A stretch of 17,446 bases of DNA from assembly GCA_964429575.1 (NCBI GenBank), contig CAYSCX010000042.1, forward strand, positions 1-17,446, written 5' to 3'. A program made the translations under genes and the position numbers. Numbering within the stretch: position 1 is the first letter of the stretch; each line of letters begins with the position of its first letter. Of this stretch, positions 1 to 6,152 are shown one piece after another. The DNA comes from CAYSCX01 sp964429575. GTDB taxonomy: Bacteria; Desulfobacterota; Binatia; Binatales; Binataceae. The notes beneath the pieces are model-generated. The model searched no databases, was not told the origin of the DNA, and saw only the letters and a program-made list of their open reading frames with translations.

Positions 1-735
1 GCCTCGCATCATCGCCAGCCGCATCGCAAGCCGCCGCTCCAGCGCAAGTCCGTCAGCCAACCCAAGGTCGAGCCCGTCCCGGACCGCAAGCTTCACCAAC
101 CCTGAGAGTTCGCGGGGTACCCGCGCGAACTCGCGGCCAAGCGCTTTGGCGCGCCCGCTGAGTTGCGCAAGCGGAACTACTTCGGCGACCAAACCTACAA
201 GCAACGCCTCGCGGGCGTCAATCCAGCGTCCCGTAATACACAAATCGAGCGCACGCCCGAGCCCGATGCGCCTCGATGCGGTCTGCGTGCCGGCGACTCC
301 CGGAATCATCGCGGCCCCGGTTTCGGGCAGACAGATTCGCGTATCATCGGCGGCGACCGCGATGTCGCACAGCATCGCCATTTCCAATCCACCGCCCACC
401 GTGAATCCGTGCACCGCCGCGATCGTTGGCACCGGCAGCGCCGCAAGCCTGCCCCATACGTCGCGACGAAAGCGCACCCATCGCGCGGCTATCGGCGATG
501 GCGCGGTGCCGAACTCCGCAAGGTCGCCACCGGTCGAGAACGCATCACCTGCTCCGGCCAGCACCATCGCGCGGATTTCCGAATCGTCGTGAACCGCGCT
601 CAACACGGCGAACAGATCGTCGCGCATCGCCATGTTGTAGGCGTTGAACTTGCCGGGACGGTTGAGCGTCACCCACGCCAGCGCTCCGCGCTTTTCGTAG
701 ATGACGGTCTCGAATGCTTGCTGCGCGCCGTTCAT
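1..735 (-). CDS. Enoyl-CoA hydratase/isomerase (crotonase family), 3' end cut by window
   Basis: A crotonase-fold acyl-CoA enzyme, probably hydrating 2-enoyl-CoA in cytoplasmic fatty-acid or related acyl-CoA breakdown. Translating the minus strand from ATG 735 gives 245 residues with no stop before the window edge, so only the C-terminus is missing. The first oxyanion-hole segment reads AGAGDAFSTGGDLAEF (about residues 60-75). The second is GFTVGGGLEMAMLCDIAVA, followed by CLPET. Glu118 and Glu138 lie exactly 20 residues apart, as do the two catalytic Glu of rat enoyl-CoA hydratase (Glu144 and Glu164), which favours real hydratase activity. The ATG overlaps the TGA of the upstream amidohydrolase by one base (TGATG), and no Shine-Dalgarno precedes it, so translational coupling is likely. 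The substrate cannot be told from sequence; isomerase or another crotonase role remains possible. Confidence 0.9.
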   Translation of the reverse strand, partial: MNGAQQAFETVIYEKRGALAWVTLNRPGKFNAYNMAMRDDLFAVLSAVHDDSEIRAMVLAGAGDAFSTGGDLAEFGTAPSPIAARWVRFRRDVWGRLAALPVPTIAAVHGFTVGGGLEMAMLCDIAVAADDTRICLPETGAAMIPGVAGTQTASRRIGLGRALDLCITGRWIDAREALLVGLVAEVVPLAQLSGRAKALGREFARVPRELSGLVKLAVRDGLDLGLADGLALERRLAMRLAMMRG

Positions 736-2288
736 CAGGAGGTGAGCAGCTCCGCGCTGTCGCTGTGCGCGAATGCCGGTCGTCCGCGCTCGTACACGAT
801 CCGGCCGCCGATGATCGTGATGTCCACCGCCACGTTCCGCAGTTCTGCCGCAGGTACCGCCAGCGGATCGCGCGGCAGAACGACAAGGTCGGCGAGCAGT
901 CCTTCCTCGATTGCACCCGCATCGAGACGCGCCAGCCTCGCCGCTTCGGATGTGAACAGTGCGAGCGCTTCTTCGAGAGTGAGTTTCTCATCGGGCGCGA
1001 GCTCGACGCCGTCGATGGTGGTGCGCGACACAGCAGCGCCGATTGCGGCCAGCGGCCGCGACGGCGTCACCGGCGCGTCGGTCGCTCCTGCCAGCGAGAT
1101 GCCCGCGCGCTTGAGACTCCGCGCTCGATACAGATGCGCAACCAGCCCCGGATCATCCGCGTACTTCGCGCCACGAAAGTGAATGAAGCCGGGGTTGGTC
1201 ACCACCCACGCACCCGTCGATGCGATTCGCGGGATGTAATTGGGCGGGATGAGGCCGCCATGCTCGATTCGCCACGCTGGCGCATCTTGATCTTTGCGGT
1301 CTCGCGCCGGCGCGCCTTCAATCACTGATAACGCCTGTTCCAGTTCCTCGACCTCCGTCGCATGAAACGCGCAATCCAAGCCGCGGCTCCGCGCGAGCGC
1401 CGCGAATCGCGCCGCGCGGCGGACATCGAATGTCGCTCCAGTCATGAATTTAACCCCTGCGACGCCGGCGCGCACTCCAATCGGGGCGCGTTGGGATTCA
1501 AGCGCGGCCTCGAACTTCTCGGCGCCCAGCATCACGCTGGCGCGCTGCGCAATCGCACCCGACGCGACCAGCGTATCGAACAGCTCAAGCTCCGCCGCGC
1601 CATTTTTCACGGTCGCATCGGTGAACGCCGTGACGCCCGCCGACGCAAGCTCGCGGCTCATAATCCTTGCCCGCGCCTCCGTCTCCGCCTTCGTAACCAG
1701 CGGCAATCGCGACGTGATCCACTCCTCCATTCCGACCACCAAACCCGTCAATCGGCCGCTTGCATCGCGAACGAGCGTCGCGCCGTCGGGAGGGCGAAAA
1801 TCAGGCTTGTCCAGGCCTAATTGGGCTATCGCTCGCACGTTTAACCACGACGCGTGCAACGTCTGATGCCGTAGCCGGAGCGGGTTCTTTGGCACCGCCC
1901 GTTCAAGCTCATCGCACCTCGGCCCCCGCCTCTGCGCCATCAACCCTTCATCGCAGCCGAACGCGCGAAGCCAGTTGCCCGGCGGCGCGTTGCCGGCGGC
2001 GAGGCGAAGATCGGCGAGGAGATCATCGATCGTGCGGGCGCGTGCGACAGACACACCCGTCGCCGCCGAAGCAGATTCGAAGAAGTGAATGTGCGAGTCG
2101 ATGAATCCCGGGACGACCGCGCGTCCAGCGAGCTTCAGAAGGTGCGTGCGCGGACCGACGAGCGCCTTCAGTTCATTGAACGGTCCGTGAGCGACGATCC
2201 GTCCGTGAGTAATCGCGATGGAGTCGCTGGACGGGTGTCCTGCAACGAGGCCTTCGTGCAGGACCAGTTCGGCCTTTTCCGCCATCAT
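735..2288 (-). CDS. Amidohydrolase family 3 protein (YtcJ/AepA-like)
   Basis: A 517-residue metal-dependent hydrolase of the amidohydrolase superfamily, YtcJ-like subgroup. An N-terminal beta-sandwich part (about 1-60) leads into a TIM barrel. The metal motif is DSHIH (His66, His68). Further ligand candidates are Lys280 in GVKFMTG, His309 in AFHATE, His343 in RIEHGG and Asp404 in GATDAP. The HQTLHASWLN segment near residue 141 is typical of YtcJ-like proteins. The C-terminal part (LADLVVLPRDPL, then IIGGRIVYERG) completes the sandwich domain. Such enzymes usually cleave amide or related C-N bonds in cytoplasmic substrates; the real substrate is unknown. ATG 2288 is followed directly by a second ATG at 2285. 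A short hairpin, CCGCC/GGCGG, sits immediately upstream. The stop overlaps the start of the crotonase gene, so the two are probably made together, perhaps for one degradative pathway. Confidence 0.88.
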   Translation of the reverse strand: MMAEKAELVLHEGLVAGHPSSDSIAITHGRIVAHGPFNELKALVGPRTHLLKLAGRAVVPGFIDSHIHFFESASAATGVSVARARTIDDLLADLRLAAGNAPPGNWLRAFGCDEGLMAQRRGPRCDELERAVPKNPLRLRHQTLHASWLNVRAIAQLGLDKPDFRPPDGATLVRDASGRLTGLVVGMEEWITSRLPLVTKAETEARARIMSRELASAGVTAFTDATVKNGAAELELFDTLVASGAIAQRASVMLGAEKFEAALESQRAPIGVRAGVAGVKFMTGATFDVRRAARFAALARSRGLDCAFHATEVEELEQALSVIEGAPARDRKDQDAPAWRIEHGGLIPPNYIPRIASTGAWVVTNPGFIHFRGAKYADDPGLVAHLYRARSLKRAGISLAGATDAPVTPSRPLAAIGAAVSRTTIDGVELAPDEKLTLEEALALFTSEAARLARLDAGAIEEGLLADLVVLPRDPLAVPAAELRNVAVDITIIGGRIVYERGRPAFAHSDSAELLTS

Positions 2289-2290
2289 TG

Positions 2291-2304
2291 CCGCCCTAAG
2301 GCGG
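2291..2304 (-). promoter_or_regulatory. Hairpin just upstream of the amidohydrolase start
   Basis: A perfect 5-bp inverted repeat (CCGCC-CTAA-GGCGG on the plus strand) ends two bases upstream of ATG 2288. In the minus-strand mRNA it covers the place where a ribosome binding site would lie. The only SD-like bases (AGGGCGG) are inside the stem. It has no T-run, so it is not a terminator. It could limit initiation, but it may also be chance in GC-rich DNA. Confidence 0.3.
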
Positions 2305-2364
2305 GCCGACGCTCAGCGCACCCGTGCCGACAGTCATGCGGTCCGGGCAGGCGGCGTCTGATAT

Positions 2365-2508
2365 TCAGTCCGACGAGGGCAGGGGCTTCGCTTCCTTGAG
2401 CTTCATCTCGCCGTCACAGCACTCAAGCGCGCCGGGACCTGCCTTGTTGCACAGAACCTCGGCGCCGCATTTTTCGCACATGTAGCGTTTGCCCAATGCG
2501 TTGGCCAT
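2365..2508 (-). CDS. Desulforedoxin-like mini metal-binding protein, 47 aa
   Basis: A very short gene read directly from the sequence; the product is 47 residues, beginning MANALGKRYMCEKCG and ending in LPSSD. Cysteines are at 11, 14, 20, 30 and 31. The C-x2-C pair followed by an adjacent C-C pair is the iron-binding pattern of desulforedoxin and of the N-terminal domain of desulfoferrodoxin. The extra Cys20 is unusual. It probably binds one Fe or Zn per subunit and may act as a small electron carrier or structural zinc protein in the cytoplasm. A strong GGAGGAG sits 7 bases before ATG 2508, which supports real translation. It lies between the YgfZ-like gene and the amidohydrolase on the same strand, with about 50-76 bases on each side. 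The family assignment rests on the Cys spacing; the function is inferred. Confidence 0.8.
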   Translation of the reverse strand: MANALGKRYMCEKCGAEVLCNKAGPGALECCDGEMKLKEAKPLPSSD

Positions 2509-2515
2509 CAGTCGG

Positions 2516-2522
2516 CTCCTCC
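2516..2522 (-). promoter_or_regulatory. Ribosome binding site of the desulforedoxin-like gene
   Basis: GGAGGAG on the minus strand, with 7 bases between it and ATG 2508. It fixes the start of this very short gene. Confidence 0.75.
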
Positions 2523-2559
2523 AGTCAATTTCAAAACCGAAATAATCATCCGTTGCGCA

Positions 2560-3588
2560 TCACTTCGCTTGGGTGCTGAACGGCAGATCACTTACGGTCG
2601 CACTCAACTCACCTTCCTGATCTCTTATCACAACGCGCGCGCCCGGCTGCCAGGCACTGTGGTGCGAAATCGACAATGCCAGCGCACCCAGCCTTGGCGA
2701 AAGCGCCGAACTTCCCGCGCGGCCAATTTCCTTGCCATCCAACTCGACAGCGGCGTTGCGATGTGGCGCGCGGCTTCCGATTATTCTGAGTCCATACAGT
2801 CGTCGCTTGAGTCCGCCGCGTGCGCTCACGCGTTCGATGGTCTCCTGGCCTACGTAGCAGCCCTTGTCCCGTGATATCGCGCGGTCGAGCCGCGCCTCGA
2901 GCGCGATCGTCTTTTCGTTCGTGTCTACGCCAACCCGGGCGATTCCTTTCTCCACGCGGATTACTTCGACGGCGGCCTCCGACACTTCGCGAACCCCGCT
3001 GTCGAGTTTGCGGAGCCGCGCGATCATCGCGTCGGCGTCCTGATGCGGCGCGACGATCGTGTAACCATCTGCACCGGCTCGCGCGACGCGGCCAACGATC
3101 ACCTCGCCACGTTGCGCGAATCGCAGCTCTGCAAGTCCCGCAGCGCAATCTCCGGCCGCAGCGACAGCCGCATCGCGCGCCTTCGGTCCCATAATGCCGA
3201 TCAGCGCGAGCGTGCTGGCGTCATCGAACTCGACATCGTCCGCGACCAGCAGCCGCTCCAGATGTGCGCGCGCCCGCGGCCATAACGAAGCCTCGATGTC
3301 GATCAGCAGGGCATCCGCGACGATCCACGCATAGAAGTCGGCGATCAGGTGCGCATGTTCGGTGAGAAGCAGGGCCGGCACGATAGCGCCGGCCGGCGCG
3401 CCTTTTACATCCGCGCTGCACATCCCCTGGAAGAACGCGATCCGGTCGGTGCCAACGACCCGCACCATGATGCGCTCAGGCATCGTCCGAAAGCCTGCGT
3501 CCTCGATGAGAGCGCGGTAGTCGTCGGCGCTCACCGAAGCGGCCGGGCTGCCGGCGGCGCCCGGATTGTCGAGATTCGTTTGCTCCAT
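2560..3588 (-). CDS. ygfZ: YgfZ/GcvT-type folate-binding Fe-S protein
   Basis: A 342-residue member of the YgfZ branch of the glycine-cleavage T-protein fold. YgfZ proteins bind tetrahydrofolate and help make or repair certain Fe-S enzymes in the cytoplasm. The family signature K-G-C-Y-x-G-Q-E is intact at residues 242-249 with Cys244, the residue needed for function in E. coli YgfZ. The N-terminal part carries FFQGMCSADV (52-61), matching the FLQGQxTxDV region of the family. About 20 poorly conserved, low-complexity residues precede this, so the true start may lie a little downstream of ATG 3588. No Shine-Dalgarno is visible before that ATG. The neighbouring small metal-binding protein fits a redox or metal theme. 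A true GcvT aminomethyltransferase is less likely because of the KGCYVGQE motif and because no gcvH or gcvP lies nearby. Confidence 0.88.
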   Translation of the reverse strand: MEQTNLDNPGAAGSPAASVSADDYRALIEDAGFRTMPERIMVRVVGTDRIAFFQGMCSADVKGAPAGAIVPALLLTEHAHLIADFYAWIVADALLIDIEASLWPRARAHLERLLVADDVEFDDASTLALIGIMGPKARDAAVAAAGDCAAGLAELRFAQRGEVIVGRVARAGADGYTIVAPHQDADAMIARLRKLDSGVREVSEAAVEVIRVEKGIARVGVDTNEKTIALEARLDRAISRDKGCYVGQETIERVSARGGLKRRLYGLRIIGSRAPHRNAAVELDGKEIGRAGSSALSPRLGALALSISHHSAWQPGARVVIRDQEGELSATVSDLPFSTQAK

Positions 3589-3656
3589 GCCAGTAGTCGC
3601 TGCGGAGTGTTCAGGGAGACCAAATTTTAACTAACAGATTAGGATTGGGCGTCACA

Positions 3657-3725
3657 AGCAGCCGTGGCTGCTCCCGTAGGCCAAGCAATGCGCGGTTCTA
3701 ACTGGCGGGCCATTTGGCCTATAAT
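3657..3725. promoter_or_regulatory. Divergent promoter region with nested inverted repeats
   Basis: This lies between the divergent ygfZ-like gene and the 45-aa membrane protein gene. Three dyads are present: AGCAGCC-GT-GGCTGCT (3657-3672), TAGGCCAA (3677-3684) paired with TTGGCCTA (3714-3721), and GGCCA-TT-TGGCC (3708-3719). A perfect TATAAT (3720-3725, plus strand) begins inside the right arm of the second dyad. The -35 is weak (TTCTAA, 18 bases upstream). On the minus strand the same spot reads TAGAAT (3724-3729). The -10 and the dyads suggest a promoter with an operator, but no regulator gene is nearby and none can be named. Confidence 0.45.
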
Positions 3726-3734
3726 TCTACCAGC

Positions 3735-3742
3735 GGGAGGAG
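3735..3742 (+). promoter_or_regulatory. Ribosome binding site of the 45-aa membrane protein
   Basis: GGGAGGAG ends 7 bases before ATG 3750. This is close to ideal and supports translation of the very short downstream gene. Confidence 0.75.
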
Positions 3743-3749
3743 TGAGGCT

Positions 3750-3887
3750 ATGCTCGCATTCATCTTGGGTCTGATCGTCGGTTTCGCGGGCGCGCTGTGG
3801 CTCTTCATCTACGATGAAGGTGCTCTTTTTCAAAAGCTCTCGCGCCAAATCAAGCAGGCTGCCGACCGCTACAAGCAGTCTTCTTAG
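3750..3887 (+). CDS. Small single-pass membrane protein, 45 aa
   Basis: A short gene read from the sequence: TATAAT at 3720, GGGAGGAG at 3735, ATG at 3750, TAG at 3885. The product starts MLAFILGLIVGFAGALWLFI, one hydrophobic helix with small-residue spacing (G7, G11, G14). A charged, probably amphipathic tail follows (residues 22-45, with K29, R32, K35, R40 and K42). The positive tail would place the C-terminus in the cytoplasm. No homologous family is recognised. The reading frame is the same as that of the large secreted protein downstream, separated only by the TAG and about 100 bases. The promoter, ribosome binding site and amino-acid pattern make it more likely real than chance. Its role is unknown. 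Confidence 0.7.
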   Translation: MLAFILGLIVGFAGALWLFIYDEGALFQKLSRQIKQAADRYKQSS

Positions 3888-3989
3888 CGGACGGTTCGTA
3901 CGCGCCAAAACGCGAAGTCATTCACCCGGTCGAGCCGAGCCACCGGGGCGGGCACGAGTGCCCTCCGGCGCAGTATATCGCTCGCGCTA

Positions 3990-5432
3990 GTGCTGGTACT
4001 GCTCGCCGCGACGGCTGCCCGAGCCGCGATGAGCGACAAACTCAAGGACGAAGCCTCGCGCCTCAGTGACGATGCCTTCGCACTGCTTGGTTCCGTCAAT
4101 GCCGACGTGTCCGGCGGCACCACACCGCCAATGCTTGCACCCGCCGCGACTCTCGCCGCCGACGCACAGAAACTCGCGAGCGCCGTCGCGGCAGATGATC
4201 GCGGTCAGGCGGCTCGCGCGATGGCCGCACTGCATGACGACATCGCCGCCCTCTATGCGGCACAGAAGGGGAGCACTGCGGGTTTCGACACCAACCGCCT
4301 GACTTCAATCAAGACGCGCTACGCCACGCTCGCCGCCGAGATTGCGCCCGACGCGGCGGCCGCGGTGACAACGCGTGATGACAGTGCTGCGCCGTCCGTG
4401 CCGGCATCGGCGATGCCCGCCGCATCCGCGGGCGCGCCACGCGTCGTGGTTTCGTCGCGCGGGCTCAACGGCAGCAGGATTCGCGTCACCGGCTGGGTCC
4501 AGGGAGTCGATCTCAAATCGGCCGGAGTGTACGAGGACGATCGCGAGGTCAGCAGCTTTGACGTTGCCCATACATCCGCGCAGCAACGCATCAACTTTGA
4601 CGTGACACTCGAAGACGCCGGCCGCGGCCGAGTGATACGGGTGGTCGATAATCTCGGTCGCGCAGCCCAGACGCCGGTGTCAGGCTCGTCACTTGCGACG
4701 CCCGAACGCACCACGCACGGAAACGACAAGATGATCGAGGTAGACGGCGGTGGAATTTCGACGGCGCTGCCGCGCGCGCCGGTGCGCGGCGCAAGCGTCA
4801 ACACTGCTGAAATTCCGCGAGCGGATACAGGCGATGACGAACCAGCGCCGCCGCGCGGCACACGCGGCGCCACGGTGGGCGCGCCGCGCAACGTTCAGGT
4901 GACGATTCTCGGCGTCACGCAATCGTTGCTGTCACCCGGCTCCTTCGAGGTGATCGGACAAATCAACGGTGAAGGCATCCGCCGTGCCGGAATTTACGTC
5001 GATGGGCGTCTGGCAAAACCGATCCCGCTCGCGTCGGATCGGCTTTCCGCCTTCGATGTGACTTTCCCGATGGTTGGCCGCACCGCGACCATCCGCGCCT
5101 ATGGCAGCGGAGAGAGTTTCATCGAATCCTCGATTCAGATTCCCGATGACTACGACATGGCAATGCGCAGGACTCCGCCGGTCGTCGTGGCGCCCGGTTA
5201 CAACCCCTACGGCAATCCGTATGCCCCCGGCGTCAATCCCTACGGGCCAGGCGCCAATCCGTATCCACCGCCGGGACCGAATCCGTACCCGTATAATCCG
5301 TACACGAACCCCTACGGAAGCAATCGCCAAACATACCCGCCCGGATATGGGCCACCGCCGCCGTACGGATATCCGCAGCAGTACCCGCCGCGACGCGCAC
5401 CGAAACCGTGGTGGAAGCGCATGCTCGACTGA
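3990..5432 (+). CDS. Secreted protein with two related beta domains and an NPYG-rich Pro/Tyr tail
   Basis: The coordinates use the first canonical start codon, GTG 3990 (480 residues). No family is recognised. The N-terminus is a signal-peptide core ending ARAA, but the charged n-region is encoded upstream, from about ACG 3954 (SALRRSISLALV), where there is no ATG, GTG or TTG. A helical, Ala-rich region (about 14-125) follows, then a low-complexity linker. Residues 151-235 and 302-385 look like a duplicated beta domain: GSRIRVTGWVQG...SAGVYEDDREV...FDVTLEDAGRG against GSFEVIGQINGEG...RAGIYVDGRLA...FDVTFPMVGR. Residues 404-470 are a Pro/Tyr/Asn/Gly tail with NPYG, NPYAPG and NPYPPP units. The end is basic (KPWWKRMLD). 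It is probably exported to the periplasm or surface. The tail resembles low-complexity adhesive or wall-interacting tails in composition only. ATG 4029 is an alternative start but would discard the export signal. Confidence 0.75.
   Translation: MLVLLAATAARAAMSDKLKDEASRLSDDAFALLGSVNADVSGGTTPPMLAPAATLAADAQKLASAVAADDRGQAARAMAALHDDIAALYAAQKGSTAGFDTNRLTSIKTRYATLAAEIAPDAAAAVTTRDDSAAPSVPASAMPAASAGAPRVVVSSRGLNGSRIRVTGWVQGVDLKSAGVYEDDREVSSFDVAHTSAQQRINFDVTLEDAGRGRVIRVVDNLGRAAQTPVSGSSLATPERTTHGNDKMIEVDGGGISTALPRAPVRGASVNTAEIPRADTGDDEPAPPRGTRGATVGAPRNVQVTILGVTQSLLSPGSFEVIGQINGEGIRRAGIYVDGRLAKPIPLASDRLSAFDVTFPMVGRTATIRAYGSGESFIESSIQIPDDYDMAMRRTPPVVVAPGYNPYGNPYAPGVNPYGPGANPYPPPGPNPYPYNPYTNPYGSNRQTYPPGYGPPPPYGYPQQYPPRRAPKPWWKRMLD
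5199..5399 (+). repeat. Degenerate NPYG/NPY-encoding tandem repeat
   Basis: Within the secreted protein gene, short units of the type AAT/C-CC-TAC-GG recur about eight times, encoding NPYG, NPYAPG, NPYGPG, NPYPPPG, NPYPY, NPYT and NPYG, then PPGYG/PPPYG/PQQYP. Units differ in length and third bases, so this is an old, diverged amino-acid repeat rather than a recent exact expansion. Confidence 0.75.
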
Positions 5433-5512
5433 CGCGCTCGCCGCGCTTGCCCGCGCTTCGCTGGCTTGGATAAGTTTCGATGCTTACATTCGATCTTGAG
5501 GTACCACGTTAG

Positions 5513-6076
5513 ATGTTGATTCAGGCCACCCAACTGCGCGCCGGCATGATCATCGAGCACAACCACGATCTTTGGCGCGTGATGACCATCACTCACATTA
5601 CGCCGGGTAACTGGCGTGGGATGGTTCAGACCAAGCTGCGAAACATCAAGAGCGGTTCGCAGACTGAGAACCGGTTCCGCTCCGAAGACCGCGTTGAGCG
5701 CGTCACGCTCACCCAGGCCAAGATGCAGTTCCTCTACCAGGATGGCGACGACTTCTACTTCATGAACACCCAGACTTACGACCAGATTTCGATTCCCCGC
5801 GAGCTGATCGCAGACGTGGTCGGGCTGCTGACGCCGACTCTTGAAGTGATGGTCGAGCTTCACGATACCGCTCCACTCAACGTCGCGCTGCCCAAGACTG
5901 TGAACTTGAAGGTCACGACGACCGATCCCGGGATGCGCAACGCGGCGGTGACCAACACGCTCAAGCCTGCGACGCTCGAAACCGGTTTGGTAGTGCATGT
6001 TCCGCATTTCGTCGTCGAAGGCGACACCATCACGATCAACACCGAGACTCACGAGTACATGGCTCGCGCGAAGTAG
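5513..6076 (+). CDS. efp: Elongation factor P, with Asn at the usual modification position
   Basis: A 187-residue EF-P, the normal length, which relieves ribosomes stalled at polyproline stretches. The KOW-like N-domain (1-65), central OB domain and C-terminal OB domain are all present. The C-terminal signature region reads ETGLVVHVPHFVVEGDTI, then INTETHEYMAR. The loop that reaches the peptidyl-transferase centre reads TPGNWRG, so Asn33 takes the place of the Lys34 (PGKG) modified by EpmA/EpmB in E. coli. It is also neither the Arg that is rhamnosylated by EarP nor a Lys. No epmA, epmB, earP or ymfI homologue is in this window. The nearest SD-like sequence, GAGG, is about 12 bases before ATG 5513, which is rather far. 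The upstream gene encodes a protein rich in Pro runs, a natural EF-P client, but that link is inference. Confidence 0.95.
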   Translation: MLIQATQLRAGMIIEHNHDLWRVMTITHITPGNWRGMVQTKLRNIKSGSQTENRFRSEDRVERVTLTQAKMQFLYQDGDDFYFMNTQTYDQISIPRELIADVVGLLTPTLEVMVELHDTAPLNVALPKTVNLKVTTTDPGMRNAAVTNTLKPATLETGLVVHVPHFVVEGDTITINTETHEYMARAK

Positions 6077-6119
6077 GCGTGCGAGCGGCGCGCCGGCGTC
6101 GGCGAAGGCTGATGCGTCG

Positions 6120-6136
6120 CGTTCAATTCGTGAACG
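6120..6136 (+). repeat. Short inverted repeat upstream of the methyltransferase gene
   Basis: CGTTCA-ATTCG-TGAACG, with 6-bp perfect arms and a 5-base spacer, 16 bases before the GTG start of the THUMP methyltransferase. No T-run follows, so it is not an obvious terminator for efp. It could be a protein-binding dyad or chance. Confidence 0.3.
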
Positions 6137-6152
6137 AGTCAGAGAGTAAAAA

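Noticed and set aside
737..745. AGGAGGTGA on the plus strand as a ribosome binding site for a plus-strand gene.
   Set aside because: No credible plus-strand coding frame follows; it lies antisense inside the amidohydrolase end.
163..1182. Long plus-strand open frame opposite the crotonase and amidohydrolase genes.
   Set aside because: It is Arg/Ala/Ser-rich antisense translation of two well-supported minus-strand genes, a usual effect of high GC.
3885..3887. TAG read as an amino acid (such as pyrrolysine) to fuse the membrane micro-protein with the secreted protein.
   Set aside because: The fused product would have two export signals in a row and a poorly coding linker; nothing else in the window suggests stop-codon recoding.
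5199..5399. CRISPR-like or phase-variable tandem repeat.
   Set aside because: Units are 9-18 bases, codon-phased and diverged; there are no spacers and no exact repeats.
5433..5512. Riboswitch or terminator in the gap before efp.
   Set aside because: No stable stem with a T-run and no conserved riboswitch core could be seen in these 80 bases.
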